NCBI GenBank assembly: GCA_002071485.1
Contig: MWFF01000067.1
Location: 1 to 47,188, forward strand
Origin: Verrucomicrobia bacterium ADurb.Bin006
GTDB taxonomy: Bacteria; Verrucomicrobiota; Verrucomicrobiia; Limisphaerales; J093
Direction: 5' to 3'
DNA length: 47,188 nucleotides
In this document: positions 7,958-15,879 of the stretch, in pieces
Layout: each line of letters starts with the position of its first letter
How positions within the stretch are numbered: position 1 is the first letter of the stretch
Position numbers and translations under genes: made by a program
Notes under the pieces: generated by a model
What the model saw: only the letters and a program-made list of their open reading frames with translations
Told to the model about the DNA's origin: nothing
Databases searched by the model: none

Positions 7958-9613
7958 ATGGACTCGCTCACGTTCATCATCTTCTGCCCGTTGATCGGCG
8001 CGGTCCTGATTGCCCTGATCCCGCGCAGCTTCGAAGTCCTGTTTCGGGGCATCACGCTGGGAGCGACCGGCCTCTCGCTGGCGGGGGCGTTGTGGATTTT
8101 TTCGGAGTTCGAGCTCGGAACGGCGCGCATTCAGTACGAGGAACTCGTGCCGTGGGTCTACTCTTTAGGCATCAACTATCACCTGGGTGTGGATGGCTTG
8201 AACGTGGGGCTTCTCCTCATGGGCGCACTGGTGGCGTTCGCGGCCACCTGCGTCTCGTCCGAAATCCGGGAGCGACAGAAGGAGTTCTACCTGCTGCTGC
8301 TGCTCATGACAGGAGGAATCCTGGGCGCGTTCGCCTCACTCGACCTGTTCTTCTTCTATTTCTTCCACGAACTGGCGTTGGTCCCGACATTCATCATGAT
8401 CGGCGTCTGGGGCCGCGGGGCCAACCGCCGCGAGGCGGCTTTCACCATCACCTTGTATCTGAGTCTGGGGGCCCTGATCGCGCTGGTGGGTCTGGTTGCG
8501 CTCTATCTCGAGACCGGGGCGCACACGTTCGACGTTGTCGCCATGACCCGGCATGTGGCCGCGCATCCCGTCTCGGAAAGCGCGCAGAACATCATCTTTC
8601 CCCTTTTGATGATCGGATTCGGCATCCTGGTGTCGCTCTGGCCGTTCCACACTTGGGCGCCGCTGGGGTATGGCGCCGCGCCCACAGCCACGGCGATGCT
8701 GCATGCGGGCGTCATCAAGAAGTTCGGACTCTACGGTCTCTTGCGCATCGCCGTGCCGCTGCTGCCCGAGGGGGCCCAACGCTGGGTCGGACTCCTGGCC
8801 GTCCTCTGCCTGGGCAATCTGGTTTACTGCGGCCTGGTCGCGATGCGCCAGAAGAACTTCGGCCTGCTGATTGCCAATTCGAGTGTTGCGCACATGGGCT
8901 TCGCGTTCCTGGGCATCGCCAGTCTGAGCCTTATCGGGGTGACGGGCGCCGTGGTGGTGATGATTGCGCACGGCCTGTTGGCCGCCCTGACTTTCGGTCT
9001 CGGCGGCTATCTCCACCAGCGCTTGGGCACGCTCGAGATGGCGCAAATGGGCGGCCTGTTGCGGCGCCTGCCCTTCGTTGGCGGAGTCCTGATCATGGCG
9101 ATGCTGGCCGGATGCGGGCTGCCGGGATTCGCCAACTTCCCCGGCGAGATTCTGGTTCTCTTCGGCGCCTTTATCCGGCATCCGGTCATCGTCAGCCTGG
9201 CTGCGTGGGCGGGCTTGATCATCGGCGCGGTCTACGCCTTGCGCGCGGTCCGCGTCATGCTTCACGGAGAACTGCCGCAGCGCCGGCACGACACGCCGGA
9301 TGCCGCGAACGCCTGGCGCAAACTGCCGTACGCGCTTCTCCTGGCCGCCCTGGTGGTCTTCGGTTGCTTCCCGAGACTCCTGACCGACCGCATCGTCGCC
9401 TCCGCACAACAGGCCATCGCGTCCGTTCAAGGCTCTTCCGTGGCGGAAATCCAGCACGCCGACGACCGCCTGTTTGGCGGGTCTGAACCGACAAAGGCTT
9501 CGATTGGCCAACGTGGGGCCTTCTATGCCGGCCAAGAGGGGATCGCGGCCGGGCGCTCGAGGCGGCAGTCTGGGTGTTCGATCCGGCTGACGGGAAACGC
9601 TGCGCATGAGTGA
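7958..9613 (+). CDS. nuoM: NADH-quinone oxidoreductase subunit M
   Basis: This is a 551-residue antiporter-like subunit. Conserved elements seen are FFFYFFHELALVPTFIMIG (helix-5 glutamate), FHTWAPLGYGAAPTATAML (the HTWLPxAxxxAPT-type loop) and AHMGFAFLGIASL. The membrane part ends near residue 475. The last 70 or so residues are hydrophilic, of low conservation and rich in Gly, Ser, Arg and Gln, and they run 8 bases into nuoN. Such a tail is not typical of NuoM and may be a lineage-specific extension or a read-on after loss of the original stop. Confidence 0.95.
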   Translation: MDSLTFIIFCPLIGAVLIALIPRSFEVLFRGITLGATGLSLAGALWIFSEFELGTARIQYEELVPWVYSLGINYHLGVDGLNVGLLLMGALVAFAATCVSSEIRERQKEFYLLLLLMTGGILGAFASLDLFFFYFFHELALVPTFIMIGVWGRGANRREAAFTITLYLSLGALIALVGLVALYLETGAHTFDVVAMTRHVAAHPVSESAQNIIFPLLMIGFGILVSLWPFHTWAPLGYGAAPTATAMLHAGVIKKFGLYGLLRIAVPLLPEGAQRWVGLLAVLCLGNLVYCGLVAMRQKNFGLLIANSSVAHMGFAFLGIASLSLIGVTGAVVVMIAHGLLAALTFGLGGYLHQRLGTLEMAQMGGLLRRLPFVGGVLIMAMLAGCGLPGFANFPGEILVLFGAFIRHPVIVSLAAWAGLIIGAVYALRAVRVMLHGELPQRRHDTPDAANAWRKLPYALLLAALVVFGCFPRLLTDRIVASAQQAIASVQGSSVAEIQHADDRLFGGSEPTKASIGQRGAFYAGQEGIAAGRSRRQSGCSIRLTGNAAHE

Positions 9614-11066
9614 CCTGACAGCCATAGGACTCGAACTGGCGGTGATGGTCACCGCTCTGGCAGTGCTTCTTCTGGACCTCTGGACGCCCCCGGAGCAGAA
9701 GCGTCAATTGGGTTACGTGGCGGCAATCGCCGTGGGGGTCATTTTCGTGGCCAGCTTCGCCGTGCTGATTCCGGAACCGCGAATGGCCTTTGGCGGAATG
9801 TATCGTCTGGACGAGCTGTCGCTTTACTTCAAGCGCTTTTTCCTGCTGACGGCGTTGGTGGTCCTGCTGATGTCGATCGAGATCGCCGATCGCATCGAAG
9901 CGGGCTTCCCCGAGTACTGCGCGCTGCATTTGTTCGCGCTCACCGGCATGATGCTCGCGGCATCGGCCTATCATTTTGCGATGGTCTTTGTGGCCCTCGA
10001 ACTGATTGCTGTCACGTTCTACATCCTGACGAGCTACCAGCGCCGCCGCCTGGCCTCGCTCGAAGCCGGGGTCAAGTATTTGGTTCTGAGCGCAGTCGCG
10101 TCCGCGTTCCTGGTTTACGGGATTGCCCTGGTCTTTGGAGCGAGCGGCACGCTGGATTTTGCCAGGCTGGCCGACAGATCGAACACCGGGAGCCATCGCA
10201 TGCTCGAACTGGGCCTGTTGCTGGTCTTCCTCGGGCTCACCTTCAAGCTCGCCTCCGTGCCGTTCCAGTTCTGGGCTCCGGACGTCTACCAGGGCGCCCC
10301 CACCCCAACTGTGGCGTTCCTGGCCCTGGGATCGAAGGCGGCGGGAGTGGCGCTGCTGATTCGGGTGTTCCACGAAGCGGCGCCGGCAATCGGACGGGGC
10401 TGGCACGGACTGTTCGCGGGCGTGTCGGCCGCAACCATGCTCTACGGCGTCCTCTGTGCGATCCCGCAGCGGAATTTGAAGCGATTGCTTGGGTATTCGA
10501 GCATCGCCAACGGCGGGTTAGTCTTCATGGGCCTCTCGACGTTCAGCGCGCCGGGCCTCAGCGCCGTGCTCTATTTCCTGGCGGCGTACCTGTTCACCCT
10601 CGGCGCGGCATTCTTCGTGTTGTGCCTGGTGGCGCCCACCGCGGAAGACGCGGATATCCCGGCCCTGACCGGGCTGCACCGGCGCTCGCCGCTGCTGGCG
10701 GCCGCGCTCGCTCTGTCCATGGTTTCCCTCGCCGGGATTCCCCCTCTGGCCGGTTTCTTCGGAAAGTTCCTGCTCATCAAGGCGGCTCTCGAGAACGGCC
10801 CTTCCTGGCCCGCAATGTATGCCCTGGCGAGTGTTGCCTTGCTGACGGCTGTGATCTCGATCTCCTACTATTTCGGCGTCATCCGAGCGATATACTGGCC
10901 GGGAGAAACGGAACGCGAAGTCGTCCGCGATCCCGAGCCGATTGTCCTCTCAGGGCTCACCCGAGCGGTCCTCTGGTTCTGCATCGTCGGCATGCTCTGG
11001 CTGGGGATCGCGCCGGACAAGATGTTGATCCTCGCCGAACACGCCGTTCGTGCCCTGGCACTGTAA
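9606..11066 (+). CDS. nuoN: NADH-quinone oxidoreductase subunit N
   Basis: This is a 486-residue antiporter-like subunit and the last gene of the block. Signatures include VALELIAVTFYILTSYQ, LEAGVKYLVLSAVASAFLVYG and the helix-7/8 lysine region FKLASVPFQFWAPDVYQGAP. Also present are LKRLLGYSSIANGG and a late helix pair with PPLAGFFGKFLLIKAA. ATG 9606 overlaps the end of nuoM by 8 bases. The TAA at 11064-11066 is followed 10 bases later by a perfect inverted repeat. Confidence 0.95.
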   Translation: MSDLTAIGLELAVMVTALAVLLLDLWTPPEQKRQLGYVAAIAVGVIFVASFAVLIPEPRMAFGGMYRLDELSLYFKRFFLLTALVVLLMSIEIADRIEAGFPEYCALHLFALTGMMLAASAYHFAMVFVALELIAVTFYILTSYQRRRLASLEAGVKYLVLSAVASAFLVYGIALVFGASGTLDFARLADRSNTGSHRMLELGLLLVFLGLTFKLASVPFQFWAPDVYQGAPTPTVAFLALGSKAAGVALLIRVFHEAAPAIGRGWHGLFAGVSAATMLYGVLCAIPQRNLKRLLGYSSIANGGLVFMGLSTFSAPGLSAVLYFLAAYLFTLGAAFFVLCLVAPTAEDADIPALTGLHRRSPLLAAALALSMVSLAGIPPLAGFFGKFLLIKAALENGPSWPAMYALASVALLTAVISISYYFGVIRAIYWPGETEREVVRDPEPIVLSGLTRAVLWFCIVGMLWLGIAPDKMLILAEHAVRALAL

Positions 11067-11076
11067 ATGGGCTAAC

Positions 11077-11118
11077 GGTCTGTGCAAAAATTACTTCCGA
11101 TCAATTTTTGCACAGACC
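11077..11118. repeat. Perfect 16-bp inverted repeat between convergent genes
   Basis: The arms GGTCTGTGCAAAAATT (11077-11092) and AATTTTTGCACAGACC (11103-11118) are exact complements separated by a 10-base loop. The element fills the gap between nuoN and the convergent cinA-like gene, and its right end abuts that gene's TAG stop. It could act as a two-way transcription terminator, though no T-run follows the stem in either direction. Its right half plus loop (ACTTCCGAT...TTTGCACAGACCCT) recurs at 22014-22043, and its left arm recurs in altered form at 15571. It may therefore be two joined transposon ends. Confidence 0.75.
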
Positions 11119-12459
11119 CTAAGGCAGCGCGCGGCGCAACTGATCGAGAATCGCGGTGACCAGGCCGCCGCGGCTGATCTCGCCCGAATCGTGCGCCGGA
11201 ACCGCATAGGTCTGGCAGGGGCCATCCGCGGACTTCAGAGCCAGCCAGACCGCACGCCTGCCTGCTGCATTCGTCTCGACCCCGCCGACGGCCAGCGCCC
11301 AGGGAGTGCGTCCCCACAGTGCCGCCGCCCCGGCAAGGGCTTGCGCCTGCTCGAGCGCAGGAGGCGCGGCGGGCGCGGCGGGCAGACTGAGGATGCGCGT
11401 CAGCGTCTCTTCGTTCGGGGCAGAGCACGCGCCTGCGAGGAATTGCGGCGCATTCGGCAATGAGGCAAGAGCCGCGGCGAGTTGTCCGCCGCTGCCGACC
11501 TCGGCGATTGTGACGGACGCCTTGCGCGCCAGAAACCGCCGGGCGACCACCTCTTCGAGCGACGTGCCGTCGTCGGAATAGATGAACTCGCCCAGATGCT
11601 CGCGAATGGCCTCTTTGATCCGCTCGAGGCGCGCGCGATCCTCGGGTCGATGGCCCGGGAGGCCGAAGGTGAAATCCACCCGGCTGCCCTCGAACAGCGA
11701 AGTCACCATCACGTCGGGCGCGATCGCCACGTGATCCTTGATTGACTGATCGATTTGCGACTGGCCAATCCCGACAAAACGGAGCGTCAGCGAGTGCCCG
11801 AAAGAGCGCGCGCCGCACCGCTCTTTCAGGAAAGGGGCCAGTTCCCGCTGAACCATCGGCTGGAGTTCCCGCGGCGGCCCGGGCAGCGCGATGACCAGCG
11901 CGTCCTGATTCCCTTGAAACGTCTTGCCCAGGTCAAAGACAAGGCCGACGGCTGTTCCGGCGCCGTTCTTGAGGTAGCCGCCGCGTTCGGGGACCAACGT
12001 CTGGCGCCTAAGGTTGGGTCGGATGCGATCGCGTGTCTGGCCGAAGCGCCGTTCGAGGTCGGCCAGCACGGCCGGGTGTTCGCGCAGGGGGATGCCAGTG
12101 AATTCGGAGAGCGTCTCGCGCGAGATGTCGTTCGGGGTTGGCCCGAGCCCGCCGGTGACCAGGACCAGCGGCGCTCGGTTCGTCGCAAAACGCAGCGCGC
12201 GCAGTATGTCCTCGCGACGATCGTCCACGGTGAGCGAGCCGACGCAGCGGCAACCCAGCAGCCGCAATGTGCGCGCCAGAAAATGCGTGTGGCCGTCCGG
12301 GTAGACGCCTTCGAGCAATTCGCCTCCGGTCACGACAATGAAATAGTCGATGGGCTGCGTCTCTTCGAAAGCCGCAGAACTGTCCTTATCGCTCGCGGCG
12401 TTCGCAATCGCCATCCCTGCGGCGAGCCCGAGTGCAAGAAGCAAACACTTCAGATTCAT
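11119..12459 (-). CDS. CinA-family protein with a predicted signal peptide
   Basis: This is a 446-residue protein. ATG 12459 is chosen because MNLKCLLLALGLAAGMAIANA is a clear Sec signal peptide. The N-terminal half is a MoaB/MogA-type (MoCF) domain with the CinA signatures VTGGELLEGVYPDG, VDDRREDILRAL and VLVTGGLGPTPNDIS. The C-terminal domain corresponds to nicotinamide-nucleotide amidase (PncC), but the usual AESCTGG catalytic motif reads AEVGSGG, so the nucleophilic serine position is valine. CinA is normally cytoplasmic, so export is unusual. The role is unknown: either a pyrophosphatase-like exported enzyme or a degenerate paralogue. It is convergent with nuoN. Confidence 0.85.
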   Translation of the reverse strand: MNLKCLLLALGLAAGMAIANAASDKDSSAAFEETQPIDYFIVVTGGELLEGVYPDGHTHFLARTLRLLGCRCVGSLTVDDRREDILRALRFATNRAPLVLVTGGLGPTPNDISRETLSEFTGIPLREHPAVLADLERRFGQTRDRIRPNLRRQTLVPERGGYLKNGAGTAVGLVFDLGKTFQGNQDALVIALPGPPRELQPMVQRELAPFLKERCGARSFGHSLTLRFVGIGQSQIDQSIKDHVAIAPDVMVTSLFEGSRVDFTFGLPGHRPEDRARLERIKEAIREHLGEFIYSDDGTSLEEVVARRFLARKASVTIAEVGSGGQLAAALASLPNAPQFLAGACSAPNEETLTRILSLPAAPAAPPALEQAQALAGAAALWGRTPWALAVGGVETNAAGRRAVWLALKSADGPCQTYAVPAHDSGEISRGGLVTAILDQLRRALP

Positions 12460-12768
12460 GCCGGGTCGAGACGATGCGCCACTGTGTTGACACGCGTCAA
12501 CGCTGGGCCGCACGAACGGTGCGGTTCTCATTCTCAGTGCAAGGCCTTGCCGCCGGGCGAGGGACCCCACGTTGTCCACGGCACCGGAGAACGCAGCGAC
12601 CCCATAGCAGGCCGGGTCTCCGGACCCGGTGCTGGACGTTGGCAAACTGAGAATTGCTGACGCGCACTGAGCACACGAGCTTCACTCTTCTGCAACACTC
12701 CGGACCGGCCATGGGATTGCGGATGCAGCCGCTTGCAAACGCGCGCGGGGACCACGTACACTCAGGCC

Positions 12769-13956
12769 ATGCAAATCCGCTTTCCTCTGCTGCTTGCGCT
12801 CGCCGTGGCGACCTCGATCGAAACAGGGCGTGGTGCGGACTCATTTTTTCCCCTCATGGCATGGAACTGGGCGCCGTCTGATGCGGCCACCTTCGAACGG
12901 ATGCGCGACTGCGGGTTGACGGTGGCGGGCTTTGTGTCGCCCAAGGAACTCGATCTCTGCCATGCGGCGGGGCTGAAGGCTATCGTCTCCGACCAGCGCG
13001 TCTCCGGCTACGACTGGCGCAAGGTGGACGCCGGGGTGGCGCGGACGAAGGTCGCCGCACTGATCGCCGAGACCGGATCGCATCCGGCGGTGTACGGCTA
13101 CTACTTGCGCGATGAGCCGGGGGCGGAGGCGTTCCCGGGACTGGCCACGGTGGCGTCCATCGTGAAGGAGCTGGCTCCGGGCAAGTGGCCCTACATCAAT
13201 CTCTTTCCCAACTACGCCAGCGCGGCGCAACTCGGCACCGCCACCTACGAAGAGCATCTCGAGAAGTTCGTCGCCACCTGCCGGCCGACGCATTTGAGCT
13301 ATGACCACTACGCGCTGATGGAGGACGGCTCGTTGCGCGCCGGGTACTTTCTGAACCTCGAGCAGATGCGCCAGGCCGCCAAGAAACATGGCCTGCCATT
13401 CTGGAACATCGTCCTGAGCGTGGCCCACTTCAATTACCGTGAGGCCACCCCTGCCGACCTGCGCTTCCAAGTCTACACCACCCTCGCCTACGGCGGGCGC
13501 GGCATCGCCTACTTCACCTACTTTACGCCCCAGGTGGGCAATTACCGCATGGCGCCCATCGACCAATTCGGCCACGCCACGCCCACATGGTCGGCAATGC
13601 AGAACGTCAACCTCCAGGTCGGCAAGCTCGCCCCGACCCTGCTGCAACTGACCTCGAACGAGGTCTATCATTTCGGGGCGATCCCCGAAGGCGCACACGG
13701 CCCCGGGGAATCGAGCCTGATCGCAGCCGTCGGAAACGCGCCGTTCATGGTTGGGGATTTCACGCACGCGGACGGCAGCCGCTACGCGCTCGTCGTCAAC
13801 AAGGATTCCCTCCGATCCCACCATGGCGCCGTCACGTTCCGCCAAAACCCTCGCCGCGTTCAGATGGTCTCGCCCTATACCGGACAGTTGATCGGGTTCA
13901 CGGGCGAACAACAGTGGCTGGCCGCCGGACAGGGAGTTCTGTTGAAAGTCGAGTAG
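12769..13956 (+). CDS. Exported TIM-barrel glycosidase-like protein
   Basis: This is a 395-residue protein from ATG 12769 (MQIRFPLLLALAVATSIETGRGA, a likely Sec signal); an ATG 12 codons upstream is possible. The body looks like a glycoside-hydrolase TIM barrel: FFPLMAWNWAPSD at strand 1, KAIVSDQRVSGYDW, then HPAVYGYYLRDEPGAEAF with a DEP motif that could hold the acid/base residue at strand 4. It continues with THLSYDHYALMED, LPFWNIVLSVAHFNYR and YGGRGIAYFTYFTP. The C-terminal part is a beta-sandwich-like tail (HADGSRYALVVNKDS). I cannot assign a CAZy family. The protein at 42686-43918 has the same layout and a matching GWMHGDEP motif. An exported oxidoreductase gene follows 111 bases downstream on the same strand. 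Confidence 0.85.
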   Translation: MQIRFPLLLALAVATSIETGRGADSFFPLMAWNWAPSDAATFERMRDCGLTVAGFVSPKELDLCHAAGLKAIVSDQRVSGYDWRKVDAGVARTKVAALIAETGSHPAVYGYYLRDEPGAEAFPGLATVASIVKELAPGKWPYINLFPNYASAAQLGTATYEEHLEKFVATCRPTHLSYDHYALMEDGSLRAGYFLNLEQMRQAAKKHGLPFWNIVLSVAHFNYREATPADLRFQVYTTLAYGGRGIAYFTYFTPQVGNYRMAPIDQFGHATPTWSAMQNVNLQVGKLAPTLLQLTSNEVYHFGAIPEGAHGPGESSLIAAVGNAPFMVGDFTHADGSRYALVVNKDSLRSHHGAVTFRQNPRRVQMVSPYTGQLIGFTGEQQWLAAGQGVLLKVE

Positions 13957-13990
13957 CTCGGCCGGCGCAAGGCCCGCGCAGGGCGGCCCT

Positions 13991-14015
13991 GCCCGGATGT
14001 TCGGCAAAGCTTCCG
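13991..14015 (+). repeat. Partial copy of the AGCCCGGATGT palindromic repeat
   Basis: GCCCGGATGTTCGGCAAAGC and the next bases match the left half of the palindromic repeat best seen at 37952-37996 (GCCCGGATGTTTCACAAAGC on the opposite strand). The right arm is missing here. It lies in the short spacer between the exported glycosidase-like gene and the oxidoreductase gene. Confidence 0.45.
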
Positions 14016-14067
14016 ATCCATGCGGACGCACGCCGACGGCGCCGGAGATATCGAACGATTTGCACGA

Positions 14068-15405
14068 ATGATCAGAGACGAACATCGAGTGTGCGCGCCC
14101 CATCGATCCACGCGCCGCCGCTTTCTGCAAACGCTCGCGACGGCCCCGACCCTTCTTGCCGTCCCTATCGTGGCGCCAGCCTCCATCCTGGCCCAGGGCG
14201 CGCGTCCCGCCCCAAGCGAGCGCATTGTCCTGGCCGCCATCGGCGTCGGCTCGAGAGGGGTCCGCAATCTCGAGTCGTTTCTCGGAGAGTCGGACTGCCA
14301 GGTGATGGCCGTGTGCGATGTGGACAAGCTGCACGCCGAAGAAGGCAAAGAACTGGTGAACCGGCATTACAAGAACCAAGACTGCCGCGTCTATTACGAT
14401 TTCCGCCATCTCCTGGCTCGGGCAGATCTGGACGCGGTGGCGCTGGCCTTGCCCAACCACTGGCACGCCGTCCCTGCCATTCAAGCGGTCAAAGCCGGAC
14501 TGGACGTCTACAGCGAGGCGCCCCTGGCCCACACTCTTCGAGAAGGCAGGGCGATTTGCGAAGCTGTCCGGCGGTATGGCTGCATCTGGCAGACCGGGAG
14601 CTGGCAGCGCTCGGTCGAAACCTTCCGGACGGCCGCCCAACTCGTGCGCAACGGGCGCATTGGAAAAGTGCGCGCGGTCGAGGTTGGTGTGCCGTCGGGA
14701 CACCCGGACCTCTGCGGCACCGCCGGGCAGGAACAGGCGGGACCGCCACCCACGCACCTCGACTACGAGTTCTGGCTCGGACCCGCTCCGTGGGCACCCT
14801 ATTGTCCGGCGCGCGTCCACCAGAACTGGCGCTGGCACCTGGATTACGGCGGAGGCCAATTGCTCGAATGGGTGGGCCACCACGTCGACATCGCGCACTG
14901 GGGCATGGACTGGGACGCAACCGGTCCGGTCGAGGTCGAGGCGGCGGGCGAGTTTCCGTCACGCGGTCTGTGGAACACAGCCACGGCGTTTCGCGTCACC
15001 TGCAAGTACGCAAACGAGGTCTCGATGCTGATTGCCGCGGGGGCCCCCCAGGTGCGCATCGGCACGCGCTGGATTGGCGAAGACGGGTGGATCTGGTGCG
15101 ACCGCGAGACGATCGAAGCCGAACCGAAACGGCTGTTGCTCGAACCCACGGACGCGATGAAGATCAAGCTGCCCGGCTCTCCGGGCCATCATCGCAACTT
15201 TCTTGATTGCGTGAAATCGCGTCGCGCCCCGGTCGCGCCCGCGGAGGTCGGGCAGCGCTCGATGACCCCCGGTCACCTGGGACAAATCGCCATGCAGCTC
15301 CGGCGCAAGCTGTCCTGGAACCCGGAGACAGAGACAATCGCCGACGACCCGACTGCGTCGCGTCTTCTGGGAACGGCCATGCGCGAGCCGTGGCGGCTGG
15401 GGTGA
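14068..15405 (+). CDS. Tat-exported Gfo/Idh/MocA-family oxidoreductase lacking the EKP lysine
   Basis: This is a 445-residue protein from ATG 14068 (another ATG is at 14020). A Tat signal is present (STRRRFLQTLATAPTLLA). The Rossmann domain starts with IVLAAIGVGSRGVRNLE, continues with CQVMAVCDVD and ends near ALALPNHWHAVPAI. The family normally has EKP, whose lysine helps catalysis, but here the motif reads SEAPLAHT with alanine at residue 151. The C-terminal domain has the segments WLGPAPWAPY, WRWHLDYGGGQLLEWVGHH and HHRNFLDCVKSR seen in exported verrucomicrobial members. It follows an exported glycosidase-like gene, suggesting joint action on a sugar. The missing lysine means it may bind rather than oxidise, or may use other residues. 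Confidence 0.88.
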   Translation: MIRDEHRVCAPHRSTRRRFLQTLATAPTLLAVPIVAPASILAQGARPAPSERIVLAAIGVGSRGVRNLESFLGESDCQVMAVCDVDKLHAEEGKELVNRHYKNQDCRVYYDFRHLLARADLDAVALALPNHWHAVPAIQAVKAGLDVYSEAPLAHTLREGRAICEAVRRYGCIWQTGSWQRSVETFRTAAQLVRNGRIGKVRAVEVGVPSGHPDLCGTAGQEQAGPPPTHLDYEFWLGPAPWAPYCPARVHQNWRWHLDYGGGQLLEWVGHHVDIAHWGMDWDATGPVEVEAAGEFPSRGLWNTATAFRVTCKYANEVSMLIAAGAPQVRIGTRWIGEDGWIWCDRETIEAEPKRLLLEPTDAMKIKLPGSPGHHRNFLDCVKSRRAPVAPAEVGQRSMTPGHLGQIAMQLRRKLSWNPETETIADDPTASRLLGTAMREPWRLG

Positions 15406-15437
15406 GAGAAGCCGGGCCCTGCGGAGGACAAGGACCA

Positions 15438-15585
15438 ATGCAATCCCTCAGTCGTTTCTATCTGTACGCCGCCCTCGCGCTCCGCCGCCCTCGCGCTCAC
15501 GTTGCCGGCTCAGCAGCCCCTCGGTTGGGGCATCGAAGTGGGCAGCGACCTGGCAGTGCTCAAGAAAAAGGCTCTGTGCAAAATA
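15438..15585 (+). pseudogene. Signal-peptide stub of a broken gene
   Basis: ATG 15438 opens MQSLSRFYLYAALAL, a signal-peptide-like start. A 15-base block, GCCGCCCTCGCGCTC, occurs at 15468 and again at 15484 (16-base period) and shifts the frame. Removing one unit gives AALALTLPAQQPLGWGIEVG followed by SDLAVLKKK. Coding likeness stops at about 15571, where a transposon-end-like sequence (CTCTGTGCAAAAT) begins. The remnant therefore appears to be disrupted twice, by a small tandem duplication and by truncation. The original product is unknown. Confidence 0.5.
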
Positions 15586-15600
15586 CTACTGTCGAAAACG
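15571..15600 (-). repeat. Transposon-end-like repeat, third (diverged) copy
   Basis: CTCTGTGCAAAATACTACTG resembles the left arm at 11079 (TCTGTGCAAAAATTACTTCC). It marks the point where the broken signal-peptide gene at 15438 loses coding likeness. It is the weakest of the three copies. Confidence 0.4.
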
Positions 15601-15879
15601 CGCTCCCAAGCTTTTGGCGATGCGCCACCAGGGCCAGATCAAGGGAAGCCAACGCAGGAGGACACGCCCGCGTCTGGCCAGGGTGTAACCGGCCATCGGA
15701 GCGGCGATCCAGAGCAGCGGACGCGCCTCGCGCGCCCAGTGCACGGCGCGATCTAGCCAGCTCAAGGAATCGGCCAGGCGACTCCAGTCGTGGTGGAGTC
15801 GGGCGCGGTGATCCGCGGCGGCGATGATGAGCGATTGCCGTCGGGTCTCGAGTTCGCCTAACGTCCGACTCGAAAACAT
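15586..15879 (-). CDS. YqjK-like small protein
   Basis: This is a 97-residue protein with a charged N-terminal helix (RTLGELETRRQSLIIAAADH), a central WLDRAVHWAREARPLL segment and a hydrophobic-basic C-terminus. Size, composition and position after a YqjE-like gene match YqjK of the E. coli yqjDEK operon, but sequence similarity alone is weak. It overlaps the end of the upstream YqjE-like gene by 22 bases, suggesting translational coupling. The exact function of this family is not known. Confidence 0.65.
   Translation of the reverse strand: MFSSRTLGELETRRQSLIIAAADHRARLHHDWSRLADSLSWLDRAVHWAREARPLLWIAAPMAGYTLARRGRVLLRWLPLIWPWWRIAKSLGARFRQ

Noticed and set aside
11077..11118. Simple intrinsic transcription terminator
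   Set aside because: Kept as a repeat rather than a terminator, because no T-run follows the stem in either direction and related sequence occurs at two broken genes. A terminator role remains possible.
12841..14898. 685-codon open frame on the minus strand
   Set aside because: Antisense shadow of the exported barrel protein and the oxidoreductase; no recognisable domain.
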